The notes beneath the pieces are model-generated. The model was given only the letters and a program-made list of their open reading frames with translations. It ran no database searches and was not told the DNA's origin. 60,000 nt of DNA from Adiantum capillus-veneris (Eukaryota > Streptophyta > Polypodiopsida > Polypodiales > Pteridaceae). The position numbers and the translations under genes were made by a program. Shown one piece after another: positions 33,661 to 45,400 of the stretch. Location: the NCBI GenBank assembly GCA_014529385.2, contig CM043966.1:98383587-98443586 (forward strand). Direction: 5' to 3'. Positions within the stretch are counted from its first letter, which is position 1, and each line of letters opens with the position of its first letter.

Positions 33661-34704
33661 TTTTCATATGTCTCGTTCTGTATCTTCCCTTCAATCTCCT
33701 TTTCTAATTTGCATTATACAATATATGAGATACATATAATACATCTTTATACAAGCATATTTTACATGAACTCATATTATACAGGTGTATTATACGATGC
33801 CACATCAGCAAAAATGGCCAATCGTTTTGTTCCTGATTTTTTGATCGAAAGAAACTTCAATCGAAAAGATGTTTGATTGAAAAAAACTTTGCACAAAGTT
33901 TTTTTGATCAAAGCCTTGTCGAGACTAGTATTCATCACAAAAGGTATTCCATGTCACTATCAGAGAAAACAAAATCATAATTTAAAAAGCCTTGAAATTA
34001 CAATAGTTTTAAAATATTTTGTTTAAAATCAAATTAAAAAAATTTAAAATTGATTGATTATTTTTTTTAGGTTCAAATTGTGTAACCTTTGTATGTTGTG
34101 TAGAGCTCAAACTCTTACTCATACAAGGTGTTTAGTTTTTAGGAGTCACTTGCTATGTGCTCCATTTACTAACATATGAAAGTAAATTAGTGATATAGTT
34201 TAGAGGTTGTCGTTGTGTGCGGAGTGTACTCGCACATGAGATAATCAGTTAGCAAAATATAATAGAATAGAGGTTAGTTTTTATTTAGGTAGGTTCGATC
34301 TTGACGTGCATATATTTTCTCACCTCAAAGTGAACATAGGTAGAAATTTATTTGTTCTGTGTAGAGCCATCACACTATGCTCTCGATGGAATTAAAATTT
34401 CAGAATCTCATGTCCAAATACATTGATATTAAATTATCTTTATTTGGATTTCTATGTCTATCATACTCTGTGATCATACACGTGCAACAACTACAGATAG
34501 ATAAGCTCTCAAAGATCTACCATGGAGTGTTAGAACTTCATGTTCGTACTTCAGATAGATATGACAATTGTCAAGGTTTGTAGTTAATCCTTATGTTGTT
34601 ACAATGAGAATAAATTGCAAGGTTTGATTAATATTATCGATTAATGTGTGAAAGTCGTAAGCTTGCATTTTAGATAAATCAATATAGTGCAACGTGATGA
34701 TGAG
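33661..34704. other. AT-rich unassigned sequence, left flank of F
   Basis: No convincing ORF. The last 65 bp (34640-34704) resemble 52357-52414 on the far side of F (TAATGTGTGAAAG...AAGCTTGCA...TAGTGCAA), so F inserted beside or within a two-copy tandem repeat of roughly 98-bp period. This may belong to the 5' part of the hAT element that resumes after F. Confidence 0.4.
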
Positions 34705-35038
34705 TGTTGGGGCTCATGGTGAGTGTGTGTATGTGTATGCTCAAGGAGGTTTGTGTGTGTGTGCAGACATAGCTTAGACAGTTAGAGAGAGAGAGAGAGA
34801 GAGAGAGTACTCGTGATTTTGACTCAAAAGGTGTTACATTAAAGTGCAAACCATAGCATAAAAATATGTACATAGAGGGATTTATTTATAAGCCTGGAGT
34901 AAATATCCCGGTTGGAGCTCCTCCCTTTCTACTTAGCTAACACATAGCCATACAACACATAGGCCAAATGCCAAACACTAAGCTATACAAGTGTAGAGGT
35001 GTTTTCCATGGTTACAGAAGGACATGCCTATCCCAACA
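34705..35038 (-). repeat. F 3' LTR (left)
   Basis: 334 bp with a short GA run near 34784-34806. The + strand ends TATCCCAACA. On the minus strand AATGGGAGGAT precedes it as a purine tract (35038-35050). Confidence 0.92.
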
Positions 35039-35449
35039 ATCCTCCCATTAGGCATGGACTATACTGAATGAAGCTGATCGAGACCTAAAGCCACATAGGC
35101 CAATGGTCACACAGACCAAGGTAGTCACACAGATTGAGTGGTCTCATCATATGGTGTTGATAGGAGCAAAGCGAACCCCGAACACCGACGGCCTCTAAAA
35201 CACCGGGGACCGAATGGCGCGCCTCGAGCCTGTCATGGTCAAGCAAACAGGGGCACCACCTAGCTTCTGCGGCTAGGACGCAAACAACACACCACCATAA
35301 CAAAGTTTTCATCCAAGAGAGATGGATGCTTGGGAGTAATGATGAAAAGGAAAGGGAATGAGATCAAGTGAGAGAGAGTGAGGGAGGGGGTATAGCGGCT
35401 TAGTACTTAGGCATCACAAAAGGATGGCGAATCCGCACACCCTTCACAC

Positions 35450-35663
35450 TGTAGAGTGCGCAGGTGATGGAGAAGGTAGGAAAGAAGACTACACACACAC
35501 ACCAACACAAATCGAGACACACACACACAATCGTTACTCTGTAGCAGCCATTCTACGAGCTGCTCTTCTCTTCTTCTTCTTTGAACTATTATCCAAAGTA
35601 TATTTACAACATAGTATAGTCAGTGTCCAGCCGCCCATAGCACAATGGGCATATTCTTTAACA
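35450..35663 (-). repeat. E 3' LTR (left)
   Basis: 214 bp. Its first bases on the minus strand (TGTTAAAG) supply the gag-pol stop codon. Contains CA-rich stretches. Confidence 0.95.
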
Positions 35664-38600
35664 CTCCCCCTCAAGCTCAGAGTGAGCTTGCATATGATGG
35701 ATTCCCAATGCTTCACGAAAGTAGCAAAACTTCTCCTTTCCAAGAGCTTTTGTGAATATATCCGCAACTTGATCATTTGTCTTCACATACACCAAATCAA
35801 TCTCATTTGCCAAAACTTTTTCTCTAATGAAGTGATAATGTACCTCAATGTGTTTAGTGCGAGCATGGTAGACTGGATTCTTTGCCAACATGATGCTGCT
35901 AATATTGTCACAATATATAATGACACTGTCAAGATAGTCAAAACCAAATTCTACCATAAGTACTCTCAACCATGACTCTTCACATGCTGCCAAAGCTGCT
36001 CCACGATATTCAGCTTCTGTACTTGATAATGCTACAGTTGATTGCTTCTTGCTACTCCAACTTATCATACCATTGCCAATGGAAAATGCATAACCACTTG
36101 TAGATCTTCTATCTATAAAATCTCCTGCCCAATCTGCATCTGTGTAACCATAAAGACAAAGCTTCCCATTCTTTTCATAAAACATTCCATAACTGACAGT
36201 GGCTTTCACATATCTCATAATCCGTCTCACTGCATCAAGATGACTTTTGCATGGCTTTTGCATGAATTGACTCACAACACCCACTGCATAACTCAAATCT
36301 GGCCTTGTTATTGTCAAGTAAATAAGGCTTCCAACCATCTTGCGATACATAGTGACATCCTCAATGTAATGTCCATCATCAAACAACTTCACATTTTGAT
36401 CAAGAGGTGTATCAACCGGTTTGCATGCTGTCATTCCATACTTCTCAAGCATATCCAATGCATATTGTCTTTGTATCATCCAAATTCCTGATAAAGTATT
36501 GACAATTTCAATTCCCAAGAAATATCTCAACTCACCAAGGTCCTTCATGTTGAATTCTCTCAACAAACTCTTCTTGACATGCAAAATTTTCTCAGCATGA
36601 TTTCCAGTGAGAATCAAGTCATCAACATAGATAACAATAACGACGATCTCTCCATCAACATGCTTCAAAAATAATGAGTGATCAGCAATAGATTGTTTAA
36701 ATCCAATCTTCTTCAAGAATCTGGTTATCTTTTCACACCAAGCTCTAGATGCTTGCTTCAAACCATACAATGCTTTCTTCAACTTACACACATAATATGG
36801 AAACTCTGGATGTTGATAACCCTCTGGCTGTATCATATAAACTTCTTCTTCCAAGTCACCATTCAAGAATGCATTATCTACATCCATTTGCCGTAACTTC
36901 CAACCGAACATACTTGCCATTGCTATCACCAATCTGACTGTTGTCATCTTTGCAACTGGACTAAATGTCTCATCATAATCAAGACCTTTTGTTTGTGCAT
37001 AACCTTTAGCAACAAGCCTCGCTTTGTATCTTTCCACACTACCATCTGACTTGCACTTGACTTTGTATACCCATTTTGAACCAATTGCTTTCTTTCCACT
37101 TGGCAAGCGAACCAAATCCCAAGTGTCATTCTTCACAAGAGCATCCATCTCATCATCCATAGCTGACTCCCATTCTGATTTTCCAATTGCCTCTTGAAAA
37201 CATGTAGGCTCTTTATGTTGCACACGTGAAACCATGTATGCATAATGTGTACGCATGTAACCGTTGTATGTCAATCTATCAACTGGATAACGTACCCTCT
37301 CTGATCTTCTCAACTGTGGTGCACTCTTCTCTTCAACTCTTGCATATGGGGGTACATATTTCTCAATATGCTTACTACCAGGTGTCCTCAAATGTGGTAA
37401 ATCATGCTCTTCATCGAGGCTTTCATCTCCAGAACTCTCTTCAACCACTTTCTTCTTGCCTTTCTCGTCTTGCTTCTTATCTCGCAAACGACCACTCCAT
37501 GGGTTGACACTTCCTGTACTCTCCTCCGCCATATGTGGTCCTGAAATAGTTCTTGTTGATGGTCCTGGCTTATCAACAACATGACGCACATTCTCTTGCT
37601 CTTCATACTCATCTTCTATCATCACTGGCTTTGGTTTATACCATGGTTCATGCTCACAAAATCTGACATCTCTACTGACATAAACTTGTCTTGTCGTAGG
37701 ATCATAGCACTTGTAACCTTTCTTTTCAACTAGATAGCCCAAGAATATACACTTCACTGCCTTTGGCTCCATCTTCTTTCTTGCTTCATTTGGTACATGA
37801 ACATAGCAAACACATCCAAAAACTTTCATGTAGGAAACTGTTGGCTTGATCCCATAAAGTCTCTCATAAGGTGAAATTTCATGAATGGCAGCTGTTGGTG
37901 TTCGATTCATAATGTGTACTGCTGTATGAACTGCTTCAGCCCAATATGTTAATGGCATATTCATCTCATTCATCATGGCTCTAGCAATCTCTGCTATGAC
38001 TCTATTCTTTCTCTCAGCAACTCCATTTTGTTGTGGTGTGTATCTGCAAGTAATCTGTCTTCTTATGCCTTGTTCACGTAAGTAATCATCAAAACTGTGT
38101 GACATGTACTCTCCCCCTCCATCTGTACATAGGCATTTAATTTGACAACCATTCTCTTTTTCAACCATAACTTTGAACTCCAAAAATACTTCAAATGCCT
38201 CTGACTTTGCCTTGAGAAAGTAAACCCATGTCATTCTGCTGTAATCATCCGTAAATGTGATAAAATATCGACAACCATTTGGTGTAGCATGATCACAAGG
38301 TCCCCAAATATCTGAATGAACAATTTTCAAAGGACTCTGGCTAATTCTCCCCCTCTTTGGAAATGGTAAACGAGATTGCTTTCCAAATTGACAAGCTTCA
38401 CAAACATGATCAAAATTCAATCTGCCAAACTTTGGTAATCCACGTACAATTTGATTTGATTGCATATGCTTTAATCTTCTAAAATTGACATGACCGATTC
38501 TCTTATGCCATAAATTTGCCCAATCATCTTGAGTGGCTGATTTGTTTGCATACATACCACTGTGTAAACATGGATCTCCAGCTTCCAATGAGAACAAGCG

Positions 38601-40025
38601 GCCTTTCTTTCTTCCACGTGCCAATATCTTGCCTGGTTTGCCGTTGTGAAACTCCTCTATGAAGCAGCCATAACGATTAAAACGGACTTGCAACCCTTGA
38701 TCTGTCATCTGTCCAACTGATGCTAAATTCTTTGTGATTGAAGGCACATATAGAACATCTCCCAATGTGTTGTATGTCCCGTCTTTTTCTAGCAATGGAA
38801 CTGAACCAACATGTGTAATCCGATGCATAGTATCATCACCTGTAGCGACAAACTCATCCTCTTCTAACTTCTCTTTTCTGTCAAACCATTCACCATGATA
38901 TGTCATATGATTTGTGGCACCACTATCTAAATACCAATCATCTGTATGATGTGGCTCCACCATGCTTCCAACAACATGCTCCATAGGAAATAAATGTCCA
39001 CTCGACCTATTGTCATATATATTTTGATCATGAGGATTGTATCCAGCAAAGTTTCCTCCATGTCTGCCATAACCTCGGCCTCTTCCACCACGATCACGAT
39101 TTTGATTTAGCCTTGTGTAACATTCTCTTTCAAAGTGACCATAAATGCCACATCTGTTACAATATCCATCTCTTTGAGGATGTACAAATCGTCCACCTCC
39201 ACGTCCACGAGTTCGGGCTCTCCCCCTGCCTCTTTGGCTATAATCATTGTAACTTTGACTTTGTTGGTTTTGCCATTGACCTCTTCCAACATTGTTTCCA
39301 CGACCATAGTTTCCTCTTCCACCTCTATTGTTTCCACGACCTCTAGAGTAAAAAACCTGATCTCTGGAATTGTTATTTGATGTAGAAGGACCTGACTTTC
39401 CTAACTTCACCTCTTCTTGCAAACAAAGGTTTACTAACTCTTCAAAATCAGGCATGTGTCCTCGAACAGATATAGATGTATCCAATGACTTGTATTCCGG
39501 TCCCAAACCATTCAATGTCACTGAAACTAAGTCATCATCTGGAACTTCAACATTAATGCTCGCAAGATCTTCCTGTATTTGCTTTATCTCTGTCACATAA
39601 TCTGATATGGATCTATTTCCTCGCCATACACAATGTAACCTTTGCTTCAAGTGAACTTTTCGTGGTTCTGTATTGGAGCTGTTCATTCTTGCTAGTATCT
39701 CCCATGCTTCCTTTGGAGATTGAGCCTTCTTCACATGTGGTATAAAGAAGTCACTAATGCATAGTGAAATCCAATGCATCACTTTCCTTGAATTCTCGAT
39801 CCACTTCTTGTAAGCTTCTACTCCTGCTTGCCATGTTTTATGTGCTTCAAAATTCTCTCTATTTGGTTCCAAACCAACCTCTGGACACTCTTGTTCACCT
39901 GTAACATAATCCCATAAACCTTTGCCCATGATAAAGTTCTCCATCCTGTAAGACCATATGCTGTAGTTCTCTCTAGTCAGCTTCTCTCCAACAATCTGTG
40001 TGACTTGAGTTGAACTTTCTGCCAT
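35658..40025 (-). CDS. E gag-pol polyprotein
   Basis: 1455 codons from ATG 40025 (MAESSTQVTQIVGEKL). That ATG was chosen because copia gag proteins begin this way; the frame is open 26 codons further upstream. Order: UBN2-type gag (about residues 10-250, IWSYRMENFIMGKGLWDYV); Arg/Gly-rich stretch; CCHC knuckle YCNRCGIYGHFEREC (about 287-301); protease WYLDSGATNHMTYH (about 363); integrase HHCC (HVCEACQFGKQ) and DDE (VHSDIWGP, TDGGGEYMSH, NGVAERKNRV); RT with ALYGLKQASRAW and YVDDLILTG (about 1130-1140); RNase H YTDADWAGDF, SSTEAEYRGA, ADIFTKAL. Catalytic residues look intact. The final Cys codon and the TAA lie in the 3' LTR. Acts in cytoplasmic virus-like particles, then nuclear integration. 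Confidence 0.96.
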   Translation of the reverse strand: MAESSTQVTQIVGEKLTRENYSIWSYRMENFIMGKGLWDYVTGEQECPEVGLEPNRENFEAHKTWQAGVEAYKKWIENSRKVMHWISLCISDFFIPHVKKAQSPKEAWEILARMNSSNTEPRKVHLKQRLHCVWRGNRSISDYVTEIKQIQEDLASINVEVPDDDLVSVTLNGLGPEYKSLDTSISVRGHMPDFEELVNLCLQEEVKLGKSGPSTSNNNSRDQVFYSRGRGNNRGGRGNYGRGNNVGRGQWQNQQSQSYNDYSQRGRGRARTRGRGGGRFVHPQRDGYCNRCGIYGHFERECYTRLNQNRDRGGRGRGYGRHGGNFAGYNPHDQNIYDNRSSGHLFPMEHVVGSMVEPHHTDDWYLDSGATNHMTYHGEWFDRKEKLEEDEFVATGDDTMHRITHVGSVPLLEKDGTYNTLGDVLYVPSITKNLASVGQMTDQGLQVRFNRYGCFIEEFHNGKPGKILARGRKKGRLFSLEAGDPCLHSGMYANKSATQDDWANLWHKRIGHVNFRRLKHMQSNQIVRGLPKFGRLNFDHVCEACQFGKQSRLPFPKRGRISQSPLKIVHSDIWGPCDHATPNGCRYFITFTDDYSRMTWVYFLKAKSEAFEVFLEFKVMVEKENGCQIKCLCTDGGGEYMSHSFDDYLREQGIRRQITCRYTPQQNGVAERKNRVIAEIARAMMNEMNMPLTYWAEAVHTAVHIMNRTPTAAIHEISPYERLYGIKPTVSYMKVFGCVCYVHVPNEARKKMEPKAVKCIFLGYLVEKKGYKCYDPTTRQVYVSRDVRFCEHEPWYKPKPVMIEDEYEEQENVRHVVDKPGPSTRTISGPHMAEESTGSVNPWSGRLRDKKQDEKGKKKVVEESSGDESLDEEHDLPHLRTPGSKHIEKYVPPYARVEEKSAPQLRRSERVRYPVDRLTYNGYMRTHYAYMVSRVQHKEPTCFQEAIGKSEWESAMDDEMDALVKNDTWDLVRLPSGKKAIGSKWVYKVKCKSDGSVERYKARLVAKGYAQTKGLDYDETFSPVAKMTTVRLVIAMASMFGWKLRQMDVDNAFLNGDLEEEVYMIQPEGYQHPEFPYYVCKLKKALYGLKQASRAWCEKITRFLKKIGFKQSIADHSLFLKHVDGEIVVIVIYVDDLILTGNHAEKILHVKKSLLREFNMKDLGELRYFLGIEIVNTLSGIWMIQRQYALDMLEKYGMTACKPVDTPLDQNVKLFDDGHYIEDVTMYRKMVGSLIYLTITRPDLSYAVGVVSQFMQKPCKSHLDAVRRIMRYVKATVSYGMFYEKNGKLCLYGYTDADWAGDFIDRRSTSGYAFSIGNGMISWSSKKQSTVALSSTEAEYRGAALAACEESWLRVLMVEFGFDYLDSVIIYCDNISSIMLAKNPVYHARTKHIEVHYHFIREKVLANEIDLVYVKTNDQVADIFTKALGKEKFCYFREALGIHHMQAHSELEGEC

Positions 40026-40914
40026 CTTCACTCTCTCAATTTCTTTCAAAGGATTTTGACAAAATTTCGGCAGAGTTTCGTTTGTATTTGGACAATATCT
40101 CAAGTGACAATCTCAACCAAAGTACTCATAAACACTGACATAAAATCTCTCACTGCCAAGGGAAAATCCACTGACTCACTTTGCCACAGACTGACTCAGT
40201 ACTATGCATAAATACTCTAAAACAATGTCCACATGGACCTGTATGCAAATGCAATCCATACGCTGTCCTGTACCACATATCCATACATCCACCTTCTTCC
40301 CATAGTCGTAAACGACGTATGAGGTCTTTCGCGGGGCCAGTCGGGGGTTCGCTCCAGTACCTAATCCACCTTGCCAAGGTACCAAAGCTCCCAAGGCAAG
40401 GCTTCAAAAAACCTCACTCGACCCTCACAAAGGCTGCAGTTTTCCAAAATACATTGACCGCATATCCATACATAACCACAAAGTACTCAATCTGACAATA
40501 TAACCGCCTCAACTTCTTCCCACAACCTTTCTTACATAGGCGGCTGTCCATAACGGACCCACAACAACCAAACATAATCTTCGATAACACAATGTCATGA
40601 TGCAAAAGCTCTATGTCGCTCTCCAAAACCTGTGTAAATGCTGAATTCTTCACCTGTAACCTGTAAATCTACTGCCGAGTGCAAAACTCGACATCTCTTA
40701 TGCTTGTGTGAACTTGCTGTTTGCTGCAGAAAATTACAGATTTTGGCAAATCTGAGTATGCCAATGCGTCCGGAACGCCCAAAAACATAAAGATAGACTC
40801 CTGGATCACTGTATTCCGAGTTCGGGTGAGGGAGTTATGACCAAAAAACCTCTCTTTTTTGCTGTTTTCCGGAGCTGCGGAAACCTGTGTATTGACTGTA
40901 GCTCCTCAAACTGA
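40026..40914 (-). other. E untranslated leader with conserved block
   Basis: About 0.9 kb between PBS and gag, no ORF of note. At 40766-40824 (minus strand) lies a 59-bp block sharing GTGATCCAGGAGTCTA and TTCCGGACGC with the leader of element C. A TCCGGA palindrome is at 40769-40774. Confidence 0.7.
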
Positions 40915-40926
40915 GCTCTGATACCA
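40915..40926 (-). other. E primer binding site (initiator-Met tRNA)
   Basis: TGGTATCAGAGC on the minus strand, 3 bp inside the 5' LTR. Confidence 0.93.
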
Positions 40927-40929
40927 CTT

Positions 40930-41158
40930 TGTAGAGTGCGCAGGTGATGGAGAAGGTAGAGAAGAAGACTACACACACACACCAACACACATCGAGACAC
41001 ACACACACAATCGTTACCCTGTAGCAGCCATTCAACGAGCTGCTCTTCTCTTCTTCTTCTTTGAACTATTATCCAAAGTATATTTACAACATAGTATAGT
41101 CAGTGTCCAGCCGCCCATAGCACAATGGGCATATTCTTTAACATCATATTCTTTAACA
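40930..41158 (-). repeat. E 5' LTR with duplicated terminus
   Basis: 214-bp LTR plus a second, nearly identical copy of its terminal 15 bp (TCATATTCTTTAACA after GCATATTCTTTAACA). The TSD CACAC follows the extra copy. Confidence 0.93.
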
Positions 41159-42409
41159 CACACATACACAAGCTCACTCCAAAACACAAGACTAGGTGGC
41201 GATTCTGCACACCTCACATGGGCAAAACATTGCAAGAAAACATACTCACAAAACCTCAAGCTTTATTTAGAGAATTAGGCGATGAAATGGGGAGCATAGG
41301 GTAGGGGAATGAGAAGGGAGAGAGAGGTAGAGCACATGGCGGATAGGTGGGAGTTGATGGCGAAGACTCGCACGAGGATTATGGCCATCATCCTTCATTT
41401 AGTTGCCCTTCATCTTCCATAGCCAAGGGTGTAGAGGTCATGCTCAAGACAAGCATGGTGATTGCGGTAATGGTGATGGTGTGGGTGTGTGTGTGTGTGC
41501 ACTAGGCACACACAGTGCATAGTGTGTTCTTTGGTGATGTTGTGTGTGTTTAGTGTGATGGTGACCCCTCTTTATATAGGGGAGAAGGGGGGAGAAATTC
41601 TAGAATTTAGAAATGAAGAAATCATTATCTACATAGGCCATGTGACTGTGGGCCCCACTTGTCTGGCTGTGTGTATATGTGCCAGAACACCAGTCTCATG
41701 AGAGAGAGACTAAGAGAGAGAGATGGGTTGATGAAAAAAAAGTGAGAGGTGACATGGAGAATAAAGTAATTACAAGAGGGGAGTGTGTTCAGAGGTGAAT
41801 CTGTGTGCAGATGTGTGTGAACACAAGAAAAATCAGATAACCACGGGGTGGGGATGGGTCTGTGGGCACCTTTTTCAGTGAAACTGAGTGTGTGTGAGTG
41901 TGGGGGAGGTTATTTAGCTACAAGACAAGAGACATGGCACCCTTTAGAGAGAGAGGGGGATATTTGGGTCATGGGATATGATAGGAGAGAGAAAGAGGGG
42001 TGGGGTATACCATTTTGGAAGATAGGGTAAGTTGCATGTGAGTTAGGGTGCATTATTGGTGAGAGGTGGGGTAGCTTGAGCGGAGAGAGAAAGGAGAAAG
42101 GACAAGGAGAAGAGAGAGGGGGTTGACCTTTTGAGTGGAGGAAAGGAAAAGGGACACCCGGCGGGGCAACAGTGAAGAAAAAGGAGGCAAGGTGGGGATG
42201 GGCTACCCCGTAGGCATGAGGTGGCCTATTTTACCTTTCTTATATATTTACATAATCATACTTTATTTTTTTCTTACTTTTTCCAATGCCTTTTATCACT
42301 CCCTCCCTAAGAGGGGGTTTTCATGGGGTGGGGACGAGAGAAGAGGGGTATGGGAGCTTGGCTTGTGAAAAGCCCCCATCATTAGCCCTCCCCTTTTGGC
42401 TACAGGCAT

Positions 42410-45400
42410 TCATGTCTCTAGCTCATCTGTTTGATCATTATCGTCGGAGGTGGCGGCTGATGGTGTGTCCTCATCTGGAATGTCAATTGGTGGAGCCTGG
42501 TCAAATCGAAGAAAATAAGGTTTAAGTTGCCAACCATTTACCTTGGTTTTATGAAGTTTTCCATCAGCCTCCATAAGCTGGTAGCTTCCATTGGCATACT
42601 TTTTCCTGACGATGAAAGGACCTTCGCATCGGAGTAGGAGTTTTTTATCCTTGCGTGTGTCGAAGCGATTGTCCTGGCGGAGCACCAACATTCCTTTCTT
42701 CAATTCTTTTTTCCGGAGATGCTCGTTAAAGCTAAGCCGTCTATGCTCTGCTTGTGCTGCATAATAATTTATTGCTTCTTCTCTGTCCAGCTGCAGTCTT
42801 TCCAAGTTGATGATGTGATCTCTCAAATGCATGTTGGGCTGTTGAAGCTGGCTTGCCATTACTCTGAGACTTTGTAGTTGCACTTCAATGGGCAAGATTG
42901 CTTCCTTACCAAATACTAGATGATACGGTGTGAATCCCAAGGATGTACGAAATGAAGTTCTGTAGGCCCATAAAGCTGGTAGTAGATACTTATCCCAGTC
43001 TCCAGGATGATTGTTTACCTGCTTGGTAATAATTTTAGAAACCATTCCTTTACCTTTTCAACTAAGCCATTACATTGAGGGTAATATGGTGAAGAGTGCC
43101 TCCTTGTAATGCCCAGTTTCTGCATTAATTCTCCTACCAAGTCTGCTCTGAAACCTGGCCCTCTATGAGAGATGATCTCTAAAGGTGTGCCAAACCTACA
43201 GCATATGTGCTCGTAGATAAATTTAGCTACCTCTACCGCTGTGATTCTAGTGGTGGCTGTAGCCTCTGCCCATCTAGTCATGTAGTCGACCCCGGCTATG
43301 ATACTGTAGAATTTTCCTGAGTTGGCCCTAGGTAATGGCCCAATGGCATCGATACCCCATTTTTCAAATGGGCCATATGAGAGAATAGGTGTCTGTGGTT
43401 TAGGCATAAGTGACCTAGTGCCGGCCTTTTGACACAACTTACATGTTTTGCACCAGTGGTGTACATCACGGTTGAGGCTAGGCCATATGAAGCCTGCCTG
43501 CAAGATTTTCCTACTTGTTATGTCTAGGGCAAAGTGACCACCACAAACCCTGTCGTGACAGCTAGCAATTACTCTCGTGATTTCCTGAGAGAGAGAGACC
43601 TTCCTGAGTATTTGGTCCTTACCCTTACAGTACAAACCGTCATTGATGAGTCGATACCTTGTGGCCTTCCGCGTCAGCCATTGCTTCTGTCCCTTTGTTA
43701 AATCTGATGGGCATTCCCCTGTTTCCAAAAAATGCATGATGTCAGGCAAGGCATCACTTCCTTGAAATAGAGGGAGCTTTAGTTTTATTGCTCCAACCAC
43801 CACTTCCTGTAGTCTTTCACTTGCTAGGGCATCTACTTCTTGGTTTTTAGCCCTTGGGATATGGTGTATTTGAACTTCTTCAAACTTACCCAACAAGGTT
43901 TTTACACCACTTAAGTGAGTCCTTAAACTAGGATTCTTGCATGTCCATGCTCCATTTACTTGCCTTACCAGAAGTAGAGCATCCCCAAATACATTAAGGC
44001 GTTGTACACCTTGCGAGACGCACCATTGTAGACCCTTGGTTAGTGCTGCATACTCAGCTTCATTGTTAGAATGTGAATCTAACAATTGGCCCAACGAAAA
44101 TACCTTTGTCCCTTTGTCATCAAAGACCACTATGCCTGCAGCTGCTTTGTCGGACGCTCGCTTGTAGGCTCCATCAAAGTAGAGAGAGTATGCTCCTTCT
44201 ACCATCGGTGGTACTGGAGGTAATTGGACTTCTCCTTCCTTAGATTGCTTCTCCTTCCTTTCAAAGACTTGGTAGGTCATGAGTCCCCCCAAACTTGCCC
44301 TTGTCGTGCTTTCTACCTGTACCATGTAGTAAAACTCTTGCAGACGAACTAGCCATTTAGTAATTCTAGCAGACACATCCATGTGTTGTACAACATAGGG
44401 AAATATTTCATCCGTGGTTAGAATCACAAATTGCTTAGGCAACAAATATGACCTAAACTTTGTAGTTGCAAATCTAAGAGCTAGGACTAAGTGTTCCACA
44501 TGGGTGAAACCTTTCTCTCCTGCTGTCATCATTCGACTAGAGAAGTAGATTGGCCTCATGAAAGATGTCGTCGTATACTTTTGGAGTAGCACAGCCCCCA
44601 ATGAGTCATCACCAACACTTGAGGTGACATAGAATTTTTCATCCCACTTAGGTGGTGAGATAGTTGGCAGAGTGGCTAAGACCTCCTTTACCTTGTTGTA
44701 GTGATGTTCACTTTCCTCATCCCAAGTGAAAGTTGATCTTTGAGTGAGTTGTTGCAGTGGTAGAACAAGTTGAGATAGTAGATGTATGAATCTACTTAAG
44801 TACCTCACCTTCTGTAGAAAAGAGACCAGTTGACGTGCGGTCGTTGGTGAAGGTAGGGCTATGAGTGCGGACACCTTACTTGGGTCGGCGTTGATACCTT
44901 TTGCTGAAATTTCATGGCCTAGTAGAATGACTTTACTCTCCCCAATGTGGCATTTATCCACATTTAATTGCCCACCTAGGCTCTGCAACCTGGCCAAACC
45001 TTCAGTTACCTTTTCTAAATGTGAAATACGGGAGCTATATATACAAAAATCATCAATGAACACTCTTATGGATGTTCCAAAGAACGGTTGAAAAACATAT
45101 GTCACATATCTTTGGAATGTGGCAGGTGCATTTGTGAGACCAAATGGCATAACCCTGTATGAAAAACAACCCCATGGCGTGATAAAAGTGGTTTTTAGCT
45201 GATCTTCCAAGGCTATGCGTATTTGAAAGTATCCAGAATAACCATCACAGACGGTATAGCATTCAAAACCCGCTACTTCATTCAGAATTTCATCCAAGAA
45301 AGGGAGAGGAAAGTGGTATCTCTTTGTAGCTGCATTTAGTGGTTTGTAGTCAACACAGACCCTCCACTTACCATTCTTTTTAGGCGTCACCACTACGGGT

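Larger units (their letters stand above)
35450..41158 (-). mobile_element. E: Ty1/copia retrotransposon with intact gag-pol
   Basis: 214-bp LTRs TGTAGAGTGCG...TTTAACA (+ strand) at 35450-35663 and 40930-41143, about 5 differences. TSD CACAC lies at 35445-35449 and 41159-41163. The outer end of the right LTR carries an extra 15 bp (41144-41158) repeating the LTR terminus. PBS is at 40915-40926. The single gag-pol ORF is full length, so E is the best candidate here for a recently active element. Confidence 0.95.
35158..42381 (-). repeat. D2 3' LTR, interrupted by E
   Basis: Two parts, 35158-35449 and 41164-42381, separated by E and its duplicated CACAC. The start reads TGATAGGAGC where the others have TGACGGGAGC. 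The GA run here is much shorter than in the partner LTR. Confidence 0.92.

Noticed and set aside
35658-40103. Starting the E polyprotein at 40103
   Set aside because: The 26 extra residues have no match to copia gag starts, whereas ATG 40025 gives the usual MA-type start.
40330-40400. Sequence with GGTTCGCTCC resembling a tRNA T-arm
   Set aside because: No cloverleaf, anticodon arm or acceptor pairing can be made around it; it lies in the E leader.
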